Assembly (NCBI GenBank): GCA_002332795.1
Contig: DDBP01000274.1
Span: 1-15,739 of the forward strand
Reading direction: 5' to 3'
From: Anaerolineales bacterium UBA2029
GTDB taxonomy: Bacteria > Chloroflexota > Anaerolineae > Aggregatilineales > Aggregatilineaceae
DNA: 15,739 bases
The translations under genes and the position numbers were made by a program. Positions 6,537 through 13,643 of the stretch are shown one piece after another (the first letter of the stretch is position 1; each line of letters begins with the position of its first letter). Below the pieces are notes generated by a model. That model saw nothing but the letters and a program-made list of their open reading frames with translations, ran no database searches and was not told the origin of the DNA.

Positions 6537-7286
6537 CTAGAGAATCTGCGACAGGAACAGCTTGGTGCGCTCGTGCTGCGGGTTGGTGAAGAAGTGTTCG
6601 GGCGTGCCCATCTCCACGATGCGCCCCTCGTCGAAGAGCACGATGCGGTCGGCCACCTCTCGCGCAAAGCCCATTTCGTGCGTCACTACCAGCATGGTCA
6701 TGCCGCTTTGGGCCAGTTCCTTCATCACGTCCAGCACTTCCTTGATCATCTCCGGATCGAGCGCTGAGGTCGGCTCGTCGAACAGCATGATCTTGGGTTG
6801 CATGGCCAGCGCACGGGCAATGGCCACGCGCTGTTGTTGCCCGCCGGAAAGCTGCCCCGGATACTTGTGCGCCTGTTCAGGGATGCCCACTCGCTCCAGC
6901 AGTTGCAGCGCCAGTTCTTCGGCGACACGGCGGGGCTGCCGCCGCACATAACGCGGAGCCAGAGTGATGTTGTCGAGCACCGTCAGGTGAGGGAACAGGT
7001 TGAACTGCTGGAAAACCATGCCGATCTCACTGCGAATGGCGGCGATGTTGCGCACATCGTGACTCAGCTCGATGCCATCTACGATGATCTGACCTTCCTG
7101 GTGCTCCTCCAGCCGGTTGATACAGCGGATGAACGTAGACTTGCCCGAACCGGAGGGGCCGATGATCACCACCACTTCCTGCGGCATCACTTCCAGGCTG
7201 ACATCTTTGAGCACATGGAAGTTGCCAAACCACTTGTTCACGTTGCGGCAGATGATGATCGGTTCAGGAGACTTCGTTTCGCTCAT
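6537..7286 (-). CDS. aapP: General L-amino-acid ABC transporter ATP-binding protein
   Basis: This 249-residue ATPase energises polar-amino-acid uptake from the cytoplasmic face of the membrane. All motifs of the GlnQ/AapP family are present: Walker A GPSGSGKST (43-51), Q-loop FQQFNLFPH (92-100), signature LSGGQQQRVAIARAL (146-160), Walker B IMLFDEPTSALD (166-177) and the switch histidine in VVTHE (His203). Length is standard (240-260). ATG 7286 is preceded by GAGGAAG within the 56-base gap after the AapM-like permease. The gene order binding protein, permease, permease, ATPase matches aapJQMP. GlnQ- or BztD-type naming would be equally defensible from this protein alone; the neighbours favour AapP. 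Confidence 0.95.
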   Translation of the reverse strand: MSETKSPEPIIICRNVNKWFGNFHVLKDVSLEVMPQEVVVIIGPSGSGKSTFIRCINRLEEHQEGQIIVDGIELSHDVRNIAAIRSEIGMVFQQFNLFPHLTVLDNITLAPRYVRRQPRRVAEELALQLLERVGIPEQAHKYPGQLSGGQQQRVAIARALAMQPKIMLFDEPTSALDPEMIKEVLDVMKELAQSGMTMLVVTHEMGFAREVADRIVLFDEGRIVEMGTPEHFFTNPQHERTKLFLSQIL

Positions 7287-7342
7287 AGGTCTTCCTCACC
7301 TCGTGGCCGACTGTCTCACCGCCAGCGATCGGGCAGACGCTG

Positions 7343-9208
7343 TCACAGACGGCGAATGCTCCCCGCGCCGGACTGCTCCAGGCGGCGGCTCACGTCGGAC
7401 ATGGCGTAGCTGATCACAAAGTAGATGATGGCGATGACGATATAGGCCTCGCGCTGATAGGGGCGGTAGATGGCCTGACCGCTGACAATGCGATCCACAA
7501 TACCCACCAGCTCGAACAGCCCCACTACCGCCACCAGCGATGTATCCTTGAACAGGCTGATGAACTGCCCCACGATGGCGGGGATGACAGCGCGAAGCGC
7601 CTGCGGCAACACGATGAAGGTCGTCGTCAGCAAGGGATTCAGCCCCAGGGCACGCGCCGCCTCGATTTGCCCGTGCGGGATGATCTGCAGGCCGCCGCGC
7701 ACGTTCTCGGCCAGGTAAGCAGCGCTGAACAGCGTCACGCCCACCATCATGCGCACCGTCAGGTCCATGTTCGACAGCGCCGTTGCAAAGAACGGCACGA
7801 TTTGCTTGGCCATGAACAGGATGGTGATCAGCGGCACGCCGCGCACCGACTCAATGAACAGGGTGCACGTCCACTTGATGGCGGGCAGTTCGCTGCGGCG
7901 GCCCAGCGCCAGCAGCACGCCGAGAGGAAAGGACGCCGTAATGCCCACCACCGTCAGCAGAATGGTCAGCAACAGGCCGCCCCACACGGAAGTCGGCACC
8001 AGCGGCAGCACCCGTGACCCCTCGAATCCGCGCAACAGAATCAGGATCACGGGAGCAGCCAGAATCCATCCCGTCAGCGCCGCGCGCCGTACCCACTTCT
8101 CGCGCTTGCCGAGCGTGCCAATGACCCAGGCGTCGAAGAAGAGCGCCGCCCCCACCAGGCACGGCAGCGCAATATGGCTGAAGAAGGGCCGCACCTGCAG
8201 GCTGATGAATTCGCTGAAGGTACGCGAGCCTTCGAACCGATAGGCGGCTTCCTCGGCCAACAGCGCTCGCTGGACAGAGGGTAGCGGGCCGTACTGCTCG
8301 ATACGCTGCTGCGCCGCTGCCTCCTGGCTGGGGAAAATCTCGACCCCACGAATCCGCAGCCAGGCATAGCCCTGGTTATCGCCTGCCCCGCCGTTGACAG
8401 AGTCATCGCGCCGCATTTCCAGCACATACCAGTCATCGGCAGGCAACACGTATTTCAGCGTGCCGCCCGCCGGGTCGGCGATGAACTGTCCGCTGGCCGA
8501 CCCCGGAGCCGGGGGCACCACTTTGCCATCCCCGTCCAGCAGGCGCATTGAGACAGAGAGGTTATACTGACTCAGGTCAACCTCCCCCGCCCGCGCTTTG
8601 AAAGCCTGCGTAGACCATTCGGTGCGCGACTGATTCTCGACGAACCCCACCAGCCTCTCTTCGGCATCCGCCAGGTCAGTGAGCGGATCGAAAGTGAACG
8701 AGACTTCCTGACCTTTCAGGCCGACAAAGACGAAGCTGGCAGGTTCACGCTGGGGTTCGACCAGCACATAGATAGTCGGCTGAGGCACCTGTGCGCCGAT
8801 GACCGGCACAACGACAAGCATCGCCAGGACAAACAGGACCACCAGGAAGGTACTGCGCGGCAGACGCCCCCACACGCCGAACCCCAGGCCACTCAGGAAA
8901 ACCAGGATGCCCGCCGTCAGTTCCATGCGCCAGATTTCGCGCCGGTCATAAAGGCCGCTGGTGAGCAGACGCAGGTTGTTGTAGATGACACCCCATTGAG
9001 CGCTGCGCACCGTCCAGGACAGAAATACCCACAGGAACCACACGATGAGCGCCGCGGTGATCACCGTTGCCACCGAGTTCACCTTGCTGCTGAACAGGTT
9101 GGCGCGCATCCAGCCCAGCGGCCCCACCTCGGTGATCGGAGGGCGTCGGCTGGGTGGCGGTTCCGGCGGTGCCACATAGAAATCGCGATCCTTTGCCAGG
9201 CCGCTCAT
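7343..9208 (-). CDS. aapM: AapM-like amino-acid ABC transporter permease with large extracytoplasmic insertion
   Basis: This 621-residue permease is over 200 residues longer than typical AapM/BztC proteins (about 380-430). Order: a proline-rich cytoplasmic N-terminus (1-40), membrane segments near 46-66, 96-112 and 119-137, a hydrophilic stretch of about 200 residues (138-342), segments near 343-365 and 376-393, then the transport core (about 405-612). The core has ESVRGVPLITILF (453-465) and an EAA loop EAARALGLNP (516-525) that contacts the ATPase. The hydrophilic stretch should lie outside the membrane. Its strand-rich part includes GTLKYVLPADDWYVLEM (249-265) and GYAWLRI (280-286), recalling PPC-type beta-sandwich modules (inference). 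ATG 9208 lies one base after the AapQ stop, with AGGAG (9218-9222) inside aapQ, so translation is coupled. The frame is uninterrupted, which argues against an assembly artefact. Confidence 0.9.
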   Translation of the reverse strand: MSGLAKDRDFYVAPPEPPPSRRPPITEVGPLGWMRANLFSSKVNSVATVITAALIVWFLWVFLSWTVRSAQWGVIYNNLRLLTSGLYDRREIWRMELTAGILVFLSGLGFGVWGRLPRSTFLVVLFVLAMLVVVPVIGAQVPQPTIYVLVEPQREPASFVFVGLKGQEVSFTFDPLTDLADAEERLVGFVENQSRTEWSTQAFKARAGEVDLSQYNLSVSMRLLDGDGKVVPPAPGSASGQFIADPAGGTLKYVLPADDWYVLEMRRDDSVNGGAGDNQGYAWLRIRGVEIFPSQEAAAQQRIEQYGPLPSVQRALLAEEAAYRFEGSRTFSEFISLQVRPFFSHIALPCLVGAALFFDAWVIGTLGKREKWVRRAALTGWILAAPVILILLRGFEGSRVLPLVPTSVWGGLLLTILLTVVGITASFPLGVLLALGRRSELPAIKWTCTLFIESVRGVPLITILFMAKQIVPFFATALSNMDLTVRMMVGVTLFSAAYLAENVRGGLQIIPHGQIEAARALGLNPLLTTTFIVLPQALRAVIPAIVGQFISLFKDTSLVAVVGLFELVGIVDRIVSGQAIYRPYQREAYIVIAIIYFVISYAMSDVSRRLEQSGAGSIRRL

Positions 9209-9209
9209 G

Positions 9210-10412
9210 TCACCGGCTCCTCAGGCGCAGACTGTAGTTGACCGCGTTCATCACCAGCGAAATCGTCAGGCTGGTCGCCAGATAGATCGCCATCATGATG
9301 GCGAAGACAGCCACCGACTGCCCCGTCTGGTTAGAAATGATGCTGGCAATGTTGTACACATCGAAGAATCCGATGGCAACGCCCAGGCTGGAGTTCTTGG
9401 CCAGGTTCAAATACTGGTTGCCGAGCGGCGGGATGATCAGGCGCAGCGCCTGCGGCAACACGATCAGGCGCAGCATCTGACTGTTGGTGAACCCCTGTGC
9501 CCGCGCCGCCTCGATCTGCCCGTAGGGGACAGCCTGAATGCCCGCGCGCACGATGTCGGCGATGAAAGCCGCCGTGTAGAGGATCAACCCCAGCGTGAGG
9601 GTGATGTATTCCATCGAGAGCTTGTCACCACCCTCGAAGTTGAAGCGGCTGAGCTGGGGCGATTCCACCCGGAAGGGAGTGCCGGCCAGCAACCACCCAG
9701 CCGCCGCAAAGAGCAGCACGGTCGGCACGAACCAGCGCAGCACATTCGCCGGTTGACCGGTGCGATCCTGCACGCGCAGCCGCCACACCCATAGCGCGAT
9801 GCCCAGCGCCAGCCCTGCCAGCAGGCATACGTAGAAGATTTCGACGGAGTCAGTGCTCTGAATCGCGGGAAAATTGACCGCCCGACGGTTCACGTAGATC
9901 GGCCCAGGCAGCTTATAGGAGTCCTGGATGCGCTCCGGCATGGTCACACGCAGGCCACGGTACAGGAAATAGAGCTGCACCAGCAACGGCGTATTGCGAA
10001 ACAATTCGATATAGGCGATGGTGACCGAGCGCACCAGAAAGTTGCTGGAAAGCCGCCCGATGCCGATCAGCACGCCCAACACGGTCGCGCCCGCCAACCC
10101 CACCACCACCACGCGCAGGGTATTCCTGAAGCCGATGAACAGCGCTTCCCAGTTGGATGTCCTGGCAGGATCGAAGTTGGTCGTGCCCTCTGAGATGTTG
10201 GTGCCGAAGGGCCGGTCGAACACGCGGAAGTTGATCGCCATGCGGTTGTCGGCCAGGTTGTTGACCAGATTGTGAATCAACGTGTAGCCGAAGGCGATCA
10301 CAGCTACCAGAAACAAGACCTGCAAGAAAGCCTGAATGAAACGAATATCGCGCCAGAAGGGGACCGGCGCATGGCGGGCGGCGACAAAGGTGGAAGTTCG
10401 TTGATCGGGCAT
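9210..10412 (-). CDS. aapQ: General L-amino-acid ABC transporter permease
   Basis: This 400-residue membrane subunit has the length and layout of AapQ/BztB. An N-terminal segment (about 27-50) is followed by an extracytoplasmic loop, then the HisM-type permease segments: NTLRVVVVGLAGATVLGVLIG (97-117) and the family motif ELFRNTPLLVQLYFLY (136-151). Two extra membrane segments lie at about 193-210 and 228-244. The EAA loop is EAARAQGFTNSQMLRLIVLP (301-320), the contact site for AapP. It would pair with the following AapM-like subunit, with which it is translationally coupled (TGA, one base, ATG). ATG 10412 has only a weak AGGAT site upstream. A 120-base gap with a strong hairpin separates it from aapJ. 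Confidence 0.93.
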   Translation of the reverse strand: MPDQRTSTFVAARHAPVPFWRDIRFIQAFLQVLFLVAVIAFGYTLIHNLVNNLADNRMAINFRVFDRPFGTNISEGTTNFDPARTSNWEALFIGFRNTLRVVVVGLAGATVLGVLIGIGRLSSNFLVRSVTIAYIELFRNTPLLVQLYFLYRGLRVTMPERIQDSYKLPGPIYVNRRAVNFPAIQSTDSVEIFYVCLLAGLALGIALWVWRLRVQDRTGQPANVLRWFVPTVLLFAAAGWLLAGTPFRVESPQLSRFNFEGGDKLSMEYITLTLGLILYTAAFIADIVRAGIQAVPYGQIEAARAQGFTNSQMLRLIVLPQALRLIIPPLGNQYLNLAKNSSLGVAIGFFDVYNIASIISNQTGQSVAVFAIMMAIYLATSLTISLVMNAVNYSLRLRSR

Positions 10413-10470
10413 GGCTCGATCCTGTCGTCACACAGGGTCAGGCACAGACGCCATGTGATCGGGGATAATT

Positions 10471-10501
10471 CCCGGAGGCGCAGAGCGCCCGCGCCTCCGG
10501 G
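10471..10501 (-). other. Intercistronic stem-loop between aapJ and aapQ
   Basis: CCCGGAGGCGC (10471-10481) pairs perfectly over 11 bases with GCGCCTCCGGG (10491-10501) around a 9-base loop. In the direction of transcription it is followed by AATTATCCCC, so there is no U-tract and it is not a standard terminator. It lies about 30 bases after the aapJ stop and 58 before aapQ. A likely role is protecting the 3' end of a processed aapJ message so that the binding protein is made in excess. Confidence 0.7.
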
Positions 10502-10532
10502 TTGCCTTGCAGGCTAACGTAATGTCCGCATT

Positions 10533-11582
10533 CTACCGCCAGGCTGGCGCATAGATCAAACCACCGTCCGTCCAGAGCGCGTTCAGGCCGCGCTCCAGCC
10601 CCAGCGGCGTGTTGACACCCACGTTGCGCTCGAAGATTTCGCCGTAGTTGCCCACAGCCCGGATGATATTGACGACGAAGTCGTTGTCCAACCCCAGCAG
10701 CGAGCCGCTGGCCTGATCACCCTGCCCCAGGAAACGCTGAATGGCCTGATCGTCGCTGGCCAGAAACTCGTCAATGTTGGCCTGGGTGATCCCGAACTCC
10801 TCGGCCTGGATGGTCGCAAAGACCGTCCAGTTGACCACATCGGCCCATACCGGGTCGCCCTCGATATAGGCAGGGGTCAACGGCTCTTTAGAGATCACAT
10901 CGGGCAGAATGACGTACTTGCCCGGATCGGCAGTGCCGCTGCGCAGACCGGCAAGCTGACTGATGTCCGAAGTGAGCGCATCGCAACGGCCTTCTTCCAG
11001 ACCACCGATCGTCTCAGCGGGTTTTTCGAACTTGACCAGCTCGTAGGTGAAGCCGCGCTTCTCCATCGCTTCGGTGATGTTCAGTTCGGTGGTCGTGCCG
11101 GTCAGCACGCAAATGGAGGCGCCGTTCAGGTCATCAATCGAAGACACGCCCAGGTCTGCCGGAACCATGACTCCCTGCCCATCGTAGAAGGTGGTCGGGC
11201 CGAAGTCTATGCCCAGTTCGGCGTCGCGCTGCAGGGTCCAGGTTGCGTTGCGGAAGAGCACGTCAATCTGACGGTTCTGAATGAGCGTGAAGCGCTCCTG
11301 AGCCGTTGTCTGCACGAAGACCAGATTGTCGGAAGTCACCTCGCCAAAAATGGCCGCGGCCAGCGCGCGGCAGAAGTCCGCATCGAAGCCGAGCATTTCC
11401 CCCGTGTCCGGGTCGAGATAGCCGAAGCCCGGCAGCCCCCCATTGACACCGCAGATGAGGGAACCGCGAGCGCGCACCTGGTCAAGAATGCTGCCCCCTT
11501 CCTGGGCCGAGGCAAACGGCGCAGCCAGAGACAAGATCAGCAGGAGCGCCGACAGCAGGCCGAACAAGCGTACTTTCTTCAT
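10533..11582 (-). CDS. aapJ: General L-amino-acid-binding protein of the Aap transporter
   Basis: This 349-residue secreted protein captures polar or general L-amino acids and hands them to the AapQM permease. It has a Sec signal peptide (MKKVRL, hydrophobic 8-22, ASA at 24-26, likely cleavage before Gln27) and no lipobox. The mature protein carries AapJ/BztA hallmarks: RGSLICGVNGGLPGFGYLD (39-57), GFDADFCRALAAAIFG (65-80), ERFTLIQNRQIDVLFRNATW (96-115) and YDGQGVMVP (133-141). Cysteines 44, 71, 158 and 200 could form disulfides. Length is typical (about 340). ATG 11582 is preceded by AAGGAGG (complement of 11590-11596). It is the promoter-proximal gene of the operon, expressed from an AT-rich region near 11724-11777. 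Substrate range (broad in Rhizobium) is inferred from the family only. Confidence 0.94.
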   Translation of the reverse strand: MKKVRLFGLLSALLLILSLAAPFASAQEGGSILDQVRARGSLICGVNGGLPGFGYLDPDTGEMLGFDADFCRALAAAIFGEVTSDNLVFVQTTAQERFTLIQNRQIDVLFRNATWTLQRDAELGIDFGPTTFYDGQGVMVPADLGVSSIDDLNGASICVLTGTTTELNITEAMEKRGFTYELVKFEKPAETIGGLEEGRCDALTSDISQLAGLRSGTADPGKYVILPDVISKEPLTPAYIEGDPVWADVVNWTVFATIQAEEFGITQANIDEFLASDDQAIQRFLGQGDQASGSLLGLDNDFVVNIIRAVGNYGEIFERNVGVNTPLGLERGLNALWTDGGLIYAPAWR

Positions 11583-11642
11583 GGTATTTCCTCCTTGATG
11601 ACTGAACTAAACGAGGTTCTTTGGATGGAGCCGATACGAAAT

Positions 11643-11666
11643 GCTCTCTCAAGCCAGGGAGTGAGC
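11643..11666 (-). other. Leader stem-loop upstream of aapJ
   Basis: On the plus strand GCTCTCTC (11643-11650) faces GAGTGAGC (11659-11666), giving eight paired positions with one central mismatch around an 8-base loop. It lies between the orphan Shine-Dalgarno sequence and the true ribosome site of aapJ. No U-tract follows. It may stabilise or tune the leader. Confidence 0.35.
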
Positions 11667-11687
11667 TGCCGGATTAGCTGCACCCCA

Positions 11688-11697
11688 CCTCCTTTCT
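11688..11697 (-). other. Orphan Shine-Dalgarno-like sequence in the aapJ leader
   Basis: Read on the minus strand the sequence is AAAGGAGGTG, a near-perfect ribosome site 106 bases before the aapJ ATG, which has its own site. No start codon lies at a proper distance after it; an overlapping GTG gives only four codons before TAA. It matches in sequence and relative position the orphan site at 200-209 upstream of the sugar-binding-protein gene. Confidence 0.45.
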
Positions 11698-11706
11698 CTT
11701 ACTAAT

Positions 11707-11718
11707 AAGATTGTTCGT
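11707..11718 (-). promoter_or_regulatory. Motif shared with the sugar-operon promoter
   Basis: Read toward aapJ the sequence is ACGAACAATCTT. In the sugar-operon promoter the same-sense sequence at 95-107 is ACGAACAAATCTT, differing only by one extra A. Both lie in the promoter region of a binding-protein gene, in the same orientation. This may be a shared regulator site or coincidence. Confidence 0.3.
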
Positions 11719-11723
11719 TCTTT

Positions 11724-11777
11724 TGTATAACGATTAGACATTTTTTCTAAATTATCAACTTTTCCCTGGACTGTCAA
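11724..11777 (-). promoter_or_regulatory. AT-rich candidate promoter region of aapJQMP-usp
   Basis: On the minus strand a consensus TTGACA (complement of 11772-11777) is followed by GATAAT after 15 bases (11751-11756) or TAATTT after 17 (11749-11754). A second -10-like TATACA lies downstream (11724-11729) with a poor -35. A dyad TCGTT / AACGA (11715-11719 and 11729-11733) overlaps the latter. Which hexamers are used cannot be decided from sequence; that a promoter lies here is likely because this is the only AT-rich gap ahead of aapJ. Confidence 0.45.
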
Positions 11778-11877
11778 ATGATGGAACATCGCCCAATACG
11801 GGCATCATGCACAAAGAGACAGGCCATCTCAATCAGCAAGACGACACGCCGGGCATCAACGAGGGCAAGGGGAAGGC

Positions 11878-11905
11878 GTGTGCGCGCTGCTGATAGCGCG
11901 CACAC
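11878..11905 (-). terminator. Strong hairpin downstream of argJ, candidate terminator
   Basis: GTGTGCGCGCT (11878-11888) pairs perfectly with AGCGCGCACAC (11895-11905) around a 6-base loop. On the minus strand it lies about 80 bases after the argJ stop and is followed by GCCTTCCCCTTG, pyrimidine-rich but not a true U-tract. On the plus strand it is followed by CCTATTTTAG, closer to a terminator, but no plus-strand gene precedes it. Most likely it ends or protects the argJ transcript. Confidence 0.5.
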
Positions 11906-11922
11906 CCTATTTTAGTATGGTG

Positions 11923-11953
11923 CGAGGCACGCCTCGTTGTACAGTCTATACAA
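11923..11953. promoter_or_regulatory. Two adjacent small dyads just downstream of argJ
   Basis: CGAGGC / GCCTCG (11923-11928 and 11931-11936) is directly followed by TTGTA / TACAA (11937-11941 and 11949-11953, 7-base spacer). The first could fold into a short hairpin at the end of the argJ message. The second resembles a dimeric regulator site, but it is over 150 bases from the proposed aapJ promoter. Function is not established. Confidence 0.2.
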
Positions 11954-11986
11954 GTGAGAGGCACTATGCACAACGGCCATTGGCCA

Positions 11987-13174
11987 TCACGTCCGATAGT
12001 GGCCGTTGATGGTGACGTAGTCGTGACTGAGGTCGCACGTCCACACGTGCGAGGCAGCCGCCCCCTGCCCCAGATCGAGGCGTACCCCCCACGTGTCTGT
12101 GCGCATCAGGGCGATGGCGGCCTGTTCGTCATAAGCGGTCGGCTCGCCGCCACAGACAAGTTGCATAACCGGCTGCCCCTCTGCGCTGAGCAGCCATAGC
12201 GCCAGCCGGGCCGGATCGAGTTCGACGCCCGCATAGCCCGCCGCCGCCAGGATACGCCCCCAGTTGGCGTCCGCCCCGTAGAAGGCCGTCTTGACCAGCG
12301 GCGAGGTGGCAATCTGCCGGGCCACCGCCCGCGCAACAGCTTCTGTCGCCGCGCCCGTCACCTCTACCGTGACGAACTTGGTCGCGCCTTCGCCGTCGCG
12401 CACGATGGCCTGCGCCAGTTCGACACACAGCGCCGTCAGGGCCGCCTGGAATTCCCCTTTATCCGGGGGCGTTGTTCCCGCAGCGCCGTTCGCCAGCAAC
12501 AGGACCGTGTCGTTGGTGCTCATGTCGCCGTCCACCACAATCCGGTTGAAGCTGGCCTCCACTGCTCGCCGCAGCAGGCGATCCAGGGCCTCCGCTGACA
12601 GCGCCGCATCCGTGGCAATCACCGCCAGCATCGTCGCCATGTGTGGCGCAATCATCCCCGCGCCCTTGGCCATGCCCGCGATGACTGCTCCAGAAGACAG
12701 GCGCACCGATGCGAACTTGGGTCGCGTGTCGGTGGTCATGATGGCGGCGGCGGCATCCGCCCAGCCGTCGGGGCGGAGCGCTGGCATCAGCGCCGCGATT
12801 CCACGCTCCATGGCTTCCATATTCAGCGGCAGGCCGATCACGCCAGTGGAGAGGGTGAGCACTTCTTCCGGCGGGCACCCCAGCAGGTCCGCCACCTGCG
12901 CCGCCGAAGCGTGCGCGTCGGCCAGCCCCTGCTGACCGGTGCAGGCGTTGGCGCTGCCAGTGTTGATCAGCACAGCGCGCGCGGTCGGCTCTGGCCGGGC
13001 CAGCAACGCCTGATCGCGCAGCACCGGCGCAGCCTTGACGCGATTCGTGGTGAAGACGCCCGCTACTGCACAGGGCCGGTCGCTGACCAGCAGGGCGATG
13101 TCAGGGCGTCCATCGCGCTTCAGCCCGCAGGCCAACCCCGCCAGCCGATACCCCAGGGGCGCATAGAAGGTCAT
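11987..13174 (-). CDS. argJ: Glutamate N-acetyltransferase / ornithine acetyltransferase ArgJ
   Basis: This 395-residue enzyme transfers the acetyl group from N-acetylornithine to glutamate, and in bifunctional forms also from acetyl-CoA, closing the acetyl cycle of arginine synthesis in the cytoplasm. Family marks are clear: FTTNRVKAAPV (41-51), NTGSANACTG (71-80), STGVIG (109-114), TTDT (147-150) and the self-cleavage site KGAGMIAPHMATMLA (170-184). Cleavage is expected between Ala180 and Thr181, making Thr181 the nucleophile. DGDMSTNDTV (215-224), GEGATKF (261-267) and the C-terminal NGHYRT complete the active-site set. Length is normal (about 400). ATG 13174 has AGGAG 10-15 bases upstream, inside the argA coding sequence, which overlaps by 74 bases. 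Bifunctional and monofunctional forms cannot be separated by eye. Confidence 0.96.
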   Translation of the reverse strand: MTFYAPLGYRLAGLACGLKRDGRPDIALLVSDRPCAVAGVFTTNRVKAAPVLRDQALLARPEPTARAVLINTGSANACTGQQGLADAHASAAQVADLLGCPPEEVLTLSTGVIGLPLNMEAMERGIAALMPALRPDGWADAAAAIMTTDTRPKFASVRLSSGAVIAGMAKGAGMIAPHMATMLAVIATDAALSAEALDRLLRRAVEASFNRIVVDGDMSTNDTVLLLANGAAGTTPPDKGEFQAALTALCVELAQAIVRDGEGATKFVTVEVTGAATEAVARAVARQIATSPLVKTAFYGADANWGRILAAAGYAGVELDPARLALWLLSAEGQPVMQLVCGGEPTAYDEQAAIALMRTDTWGVRLDLGQGAAASHVWTCDLSHDYVTINGHYRT

Positions 13175-13643
13175 GGTCGTTTTCTCCTGGCGTCAGTTCC
13201 AGCACCAAAGCAATCTCGTCGCAGCGATGACGAAATGGGCACGGCGCACAGTCGCGCCAGACTTTCTCCGGAAAGTTGCCGACCGTATCGCGGGCGAAGC
13301 CCAGTTGTTCGAACAGACCCGCCGCGCGCGTCAGCGTGAGTACACGCCGCACGCCGCGCTCCCGCGCCAGGGCGAGCGCCGCCTCCACCAACTGACGGCC
13401 CAGGCCACGTCCGCGCCGATCGGAACGCACGGCCAGCGAGCGTACCTCGGCCAGGGAGCCGTTGAAGTAGACCAGCGACACACAGCCGACGATCTGCCCT
13501 TCTTCTTCGGCTACCAGCCAATCGTCCAGGTGCTGCAAAATCTGTTCCGGCGAGCGGGGCAACATCAGCCCGGCGGCCACTTCTGCCGCGAACAGGGCGC
13601 GGATGGTCTCGACCTCGTGAGGATACGGATGGCGAATGATCAT
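13101..13643 (-). CDS. argA: Short GNAT-type N-acetylglutamate synthase
   Basis: This 180-residue single-domain acetyltransferase probably makes N-acetylglutamate from glutamate and acetyl-CoA, the entry step of arginine synthesis. The GNAT core has the acetyl-CoA loop RGRGLG (77-82) preceded by VRSLAVRSDRR. The tail FPEKVWRDCAPCPFRHRCDE (124-143), with Cys132, Cys135 and Cys141, is characteristic of the short ArgA type found as a free protein or fused to ArgH, rather than of other GNAT enzymes. No amino-acid-kinase domain is present. The start overlaps the argD stop as TGATG. AGGAG lies just upstream inside argD. About 25 residues after the core (from 156) have no family resemblance and are encoded by the overlap with argJ. 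A different GNAT substrate is possible, but the setting between argD and argJ supports ArgA. Confidence 0.85.
   Translation of the reverse strand: MIIRHPYPHEVETIRALFAAEVAAGLMLPRSPEQILQHLDDWLVAEEEGQIVGCVSLVYFNGSLAEVRSLAVRSDRRGRGLGRQLVEAALALARERGVRRVLTLTRAAGLFEQLGFARDTVGNFPEKVWRDCAPCPFRHRCDEIALVLELTPGENDHDLLCAPGVSAGGVGLRAEARWTP

Larger units (their letters stand above)
11583..11986. other. 404-base intergenic region between argJ and aapJ
   Basis: No convincing gene is present. In the minus-strand direction from argJ it holds: small dyads just after argJ (11923-11953), an 11-bp hairpin (11878-11905), about 70 bases with only a weak dyad (ATGATG 11778-11783 against CATCAT 11803-11808), an AT-rich candidate promoter (11724-11777), an orphan Shine-Dalgarno sequence (11688-11697), a leader stem-loop (11643-11666) and the true aapJ ribosome site (11590-11596). 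Base composition drops clearly in AT content terms at 11697-11765, which is unlike the rest of the window and fits a regulatory region. Confidence 0.7.

Noticed and set aside
7287..7342. The 56-base gap between the AapM-like gene and aapP as a possible internal promoter
   Set aside because: No convincing -10 or -35 pair or hairpin is visible; it looks like a simple intercistronic gap with a ribosome site.
11971..12008. A 9-base inverted repeat CAACGGCCA / TGGCCGTTG spanning the argJ stop codon
   Set aside because: The loop is 20 bases, one arm lies in conserved coding sequence (NGHYRT) and no U-tract follows, so a terminator role is unlikely.
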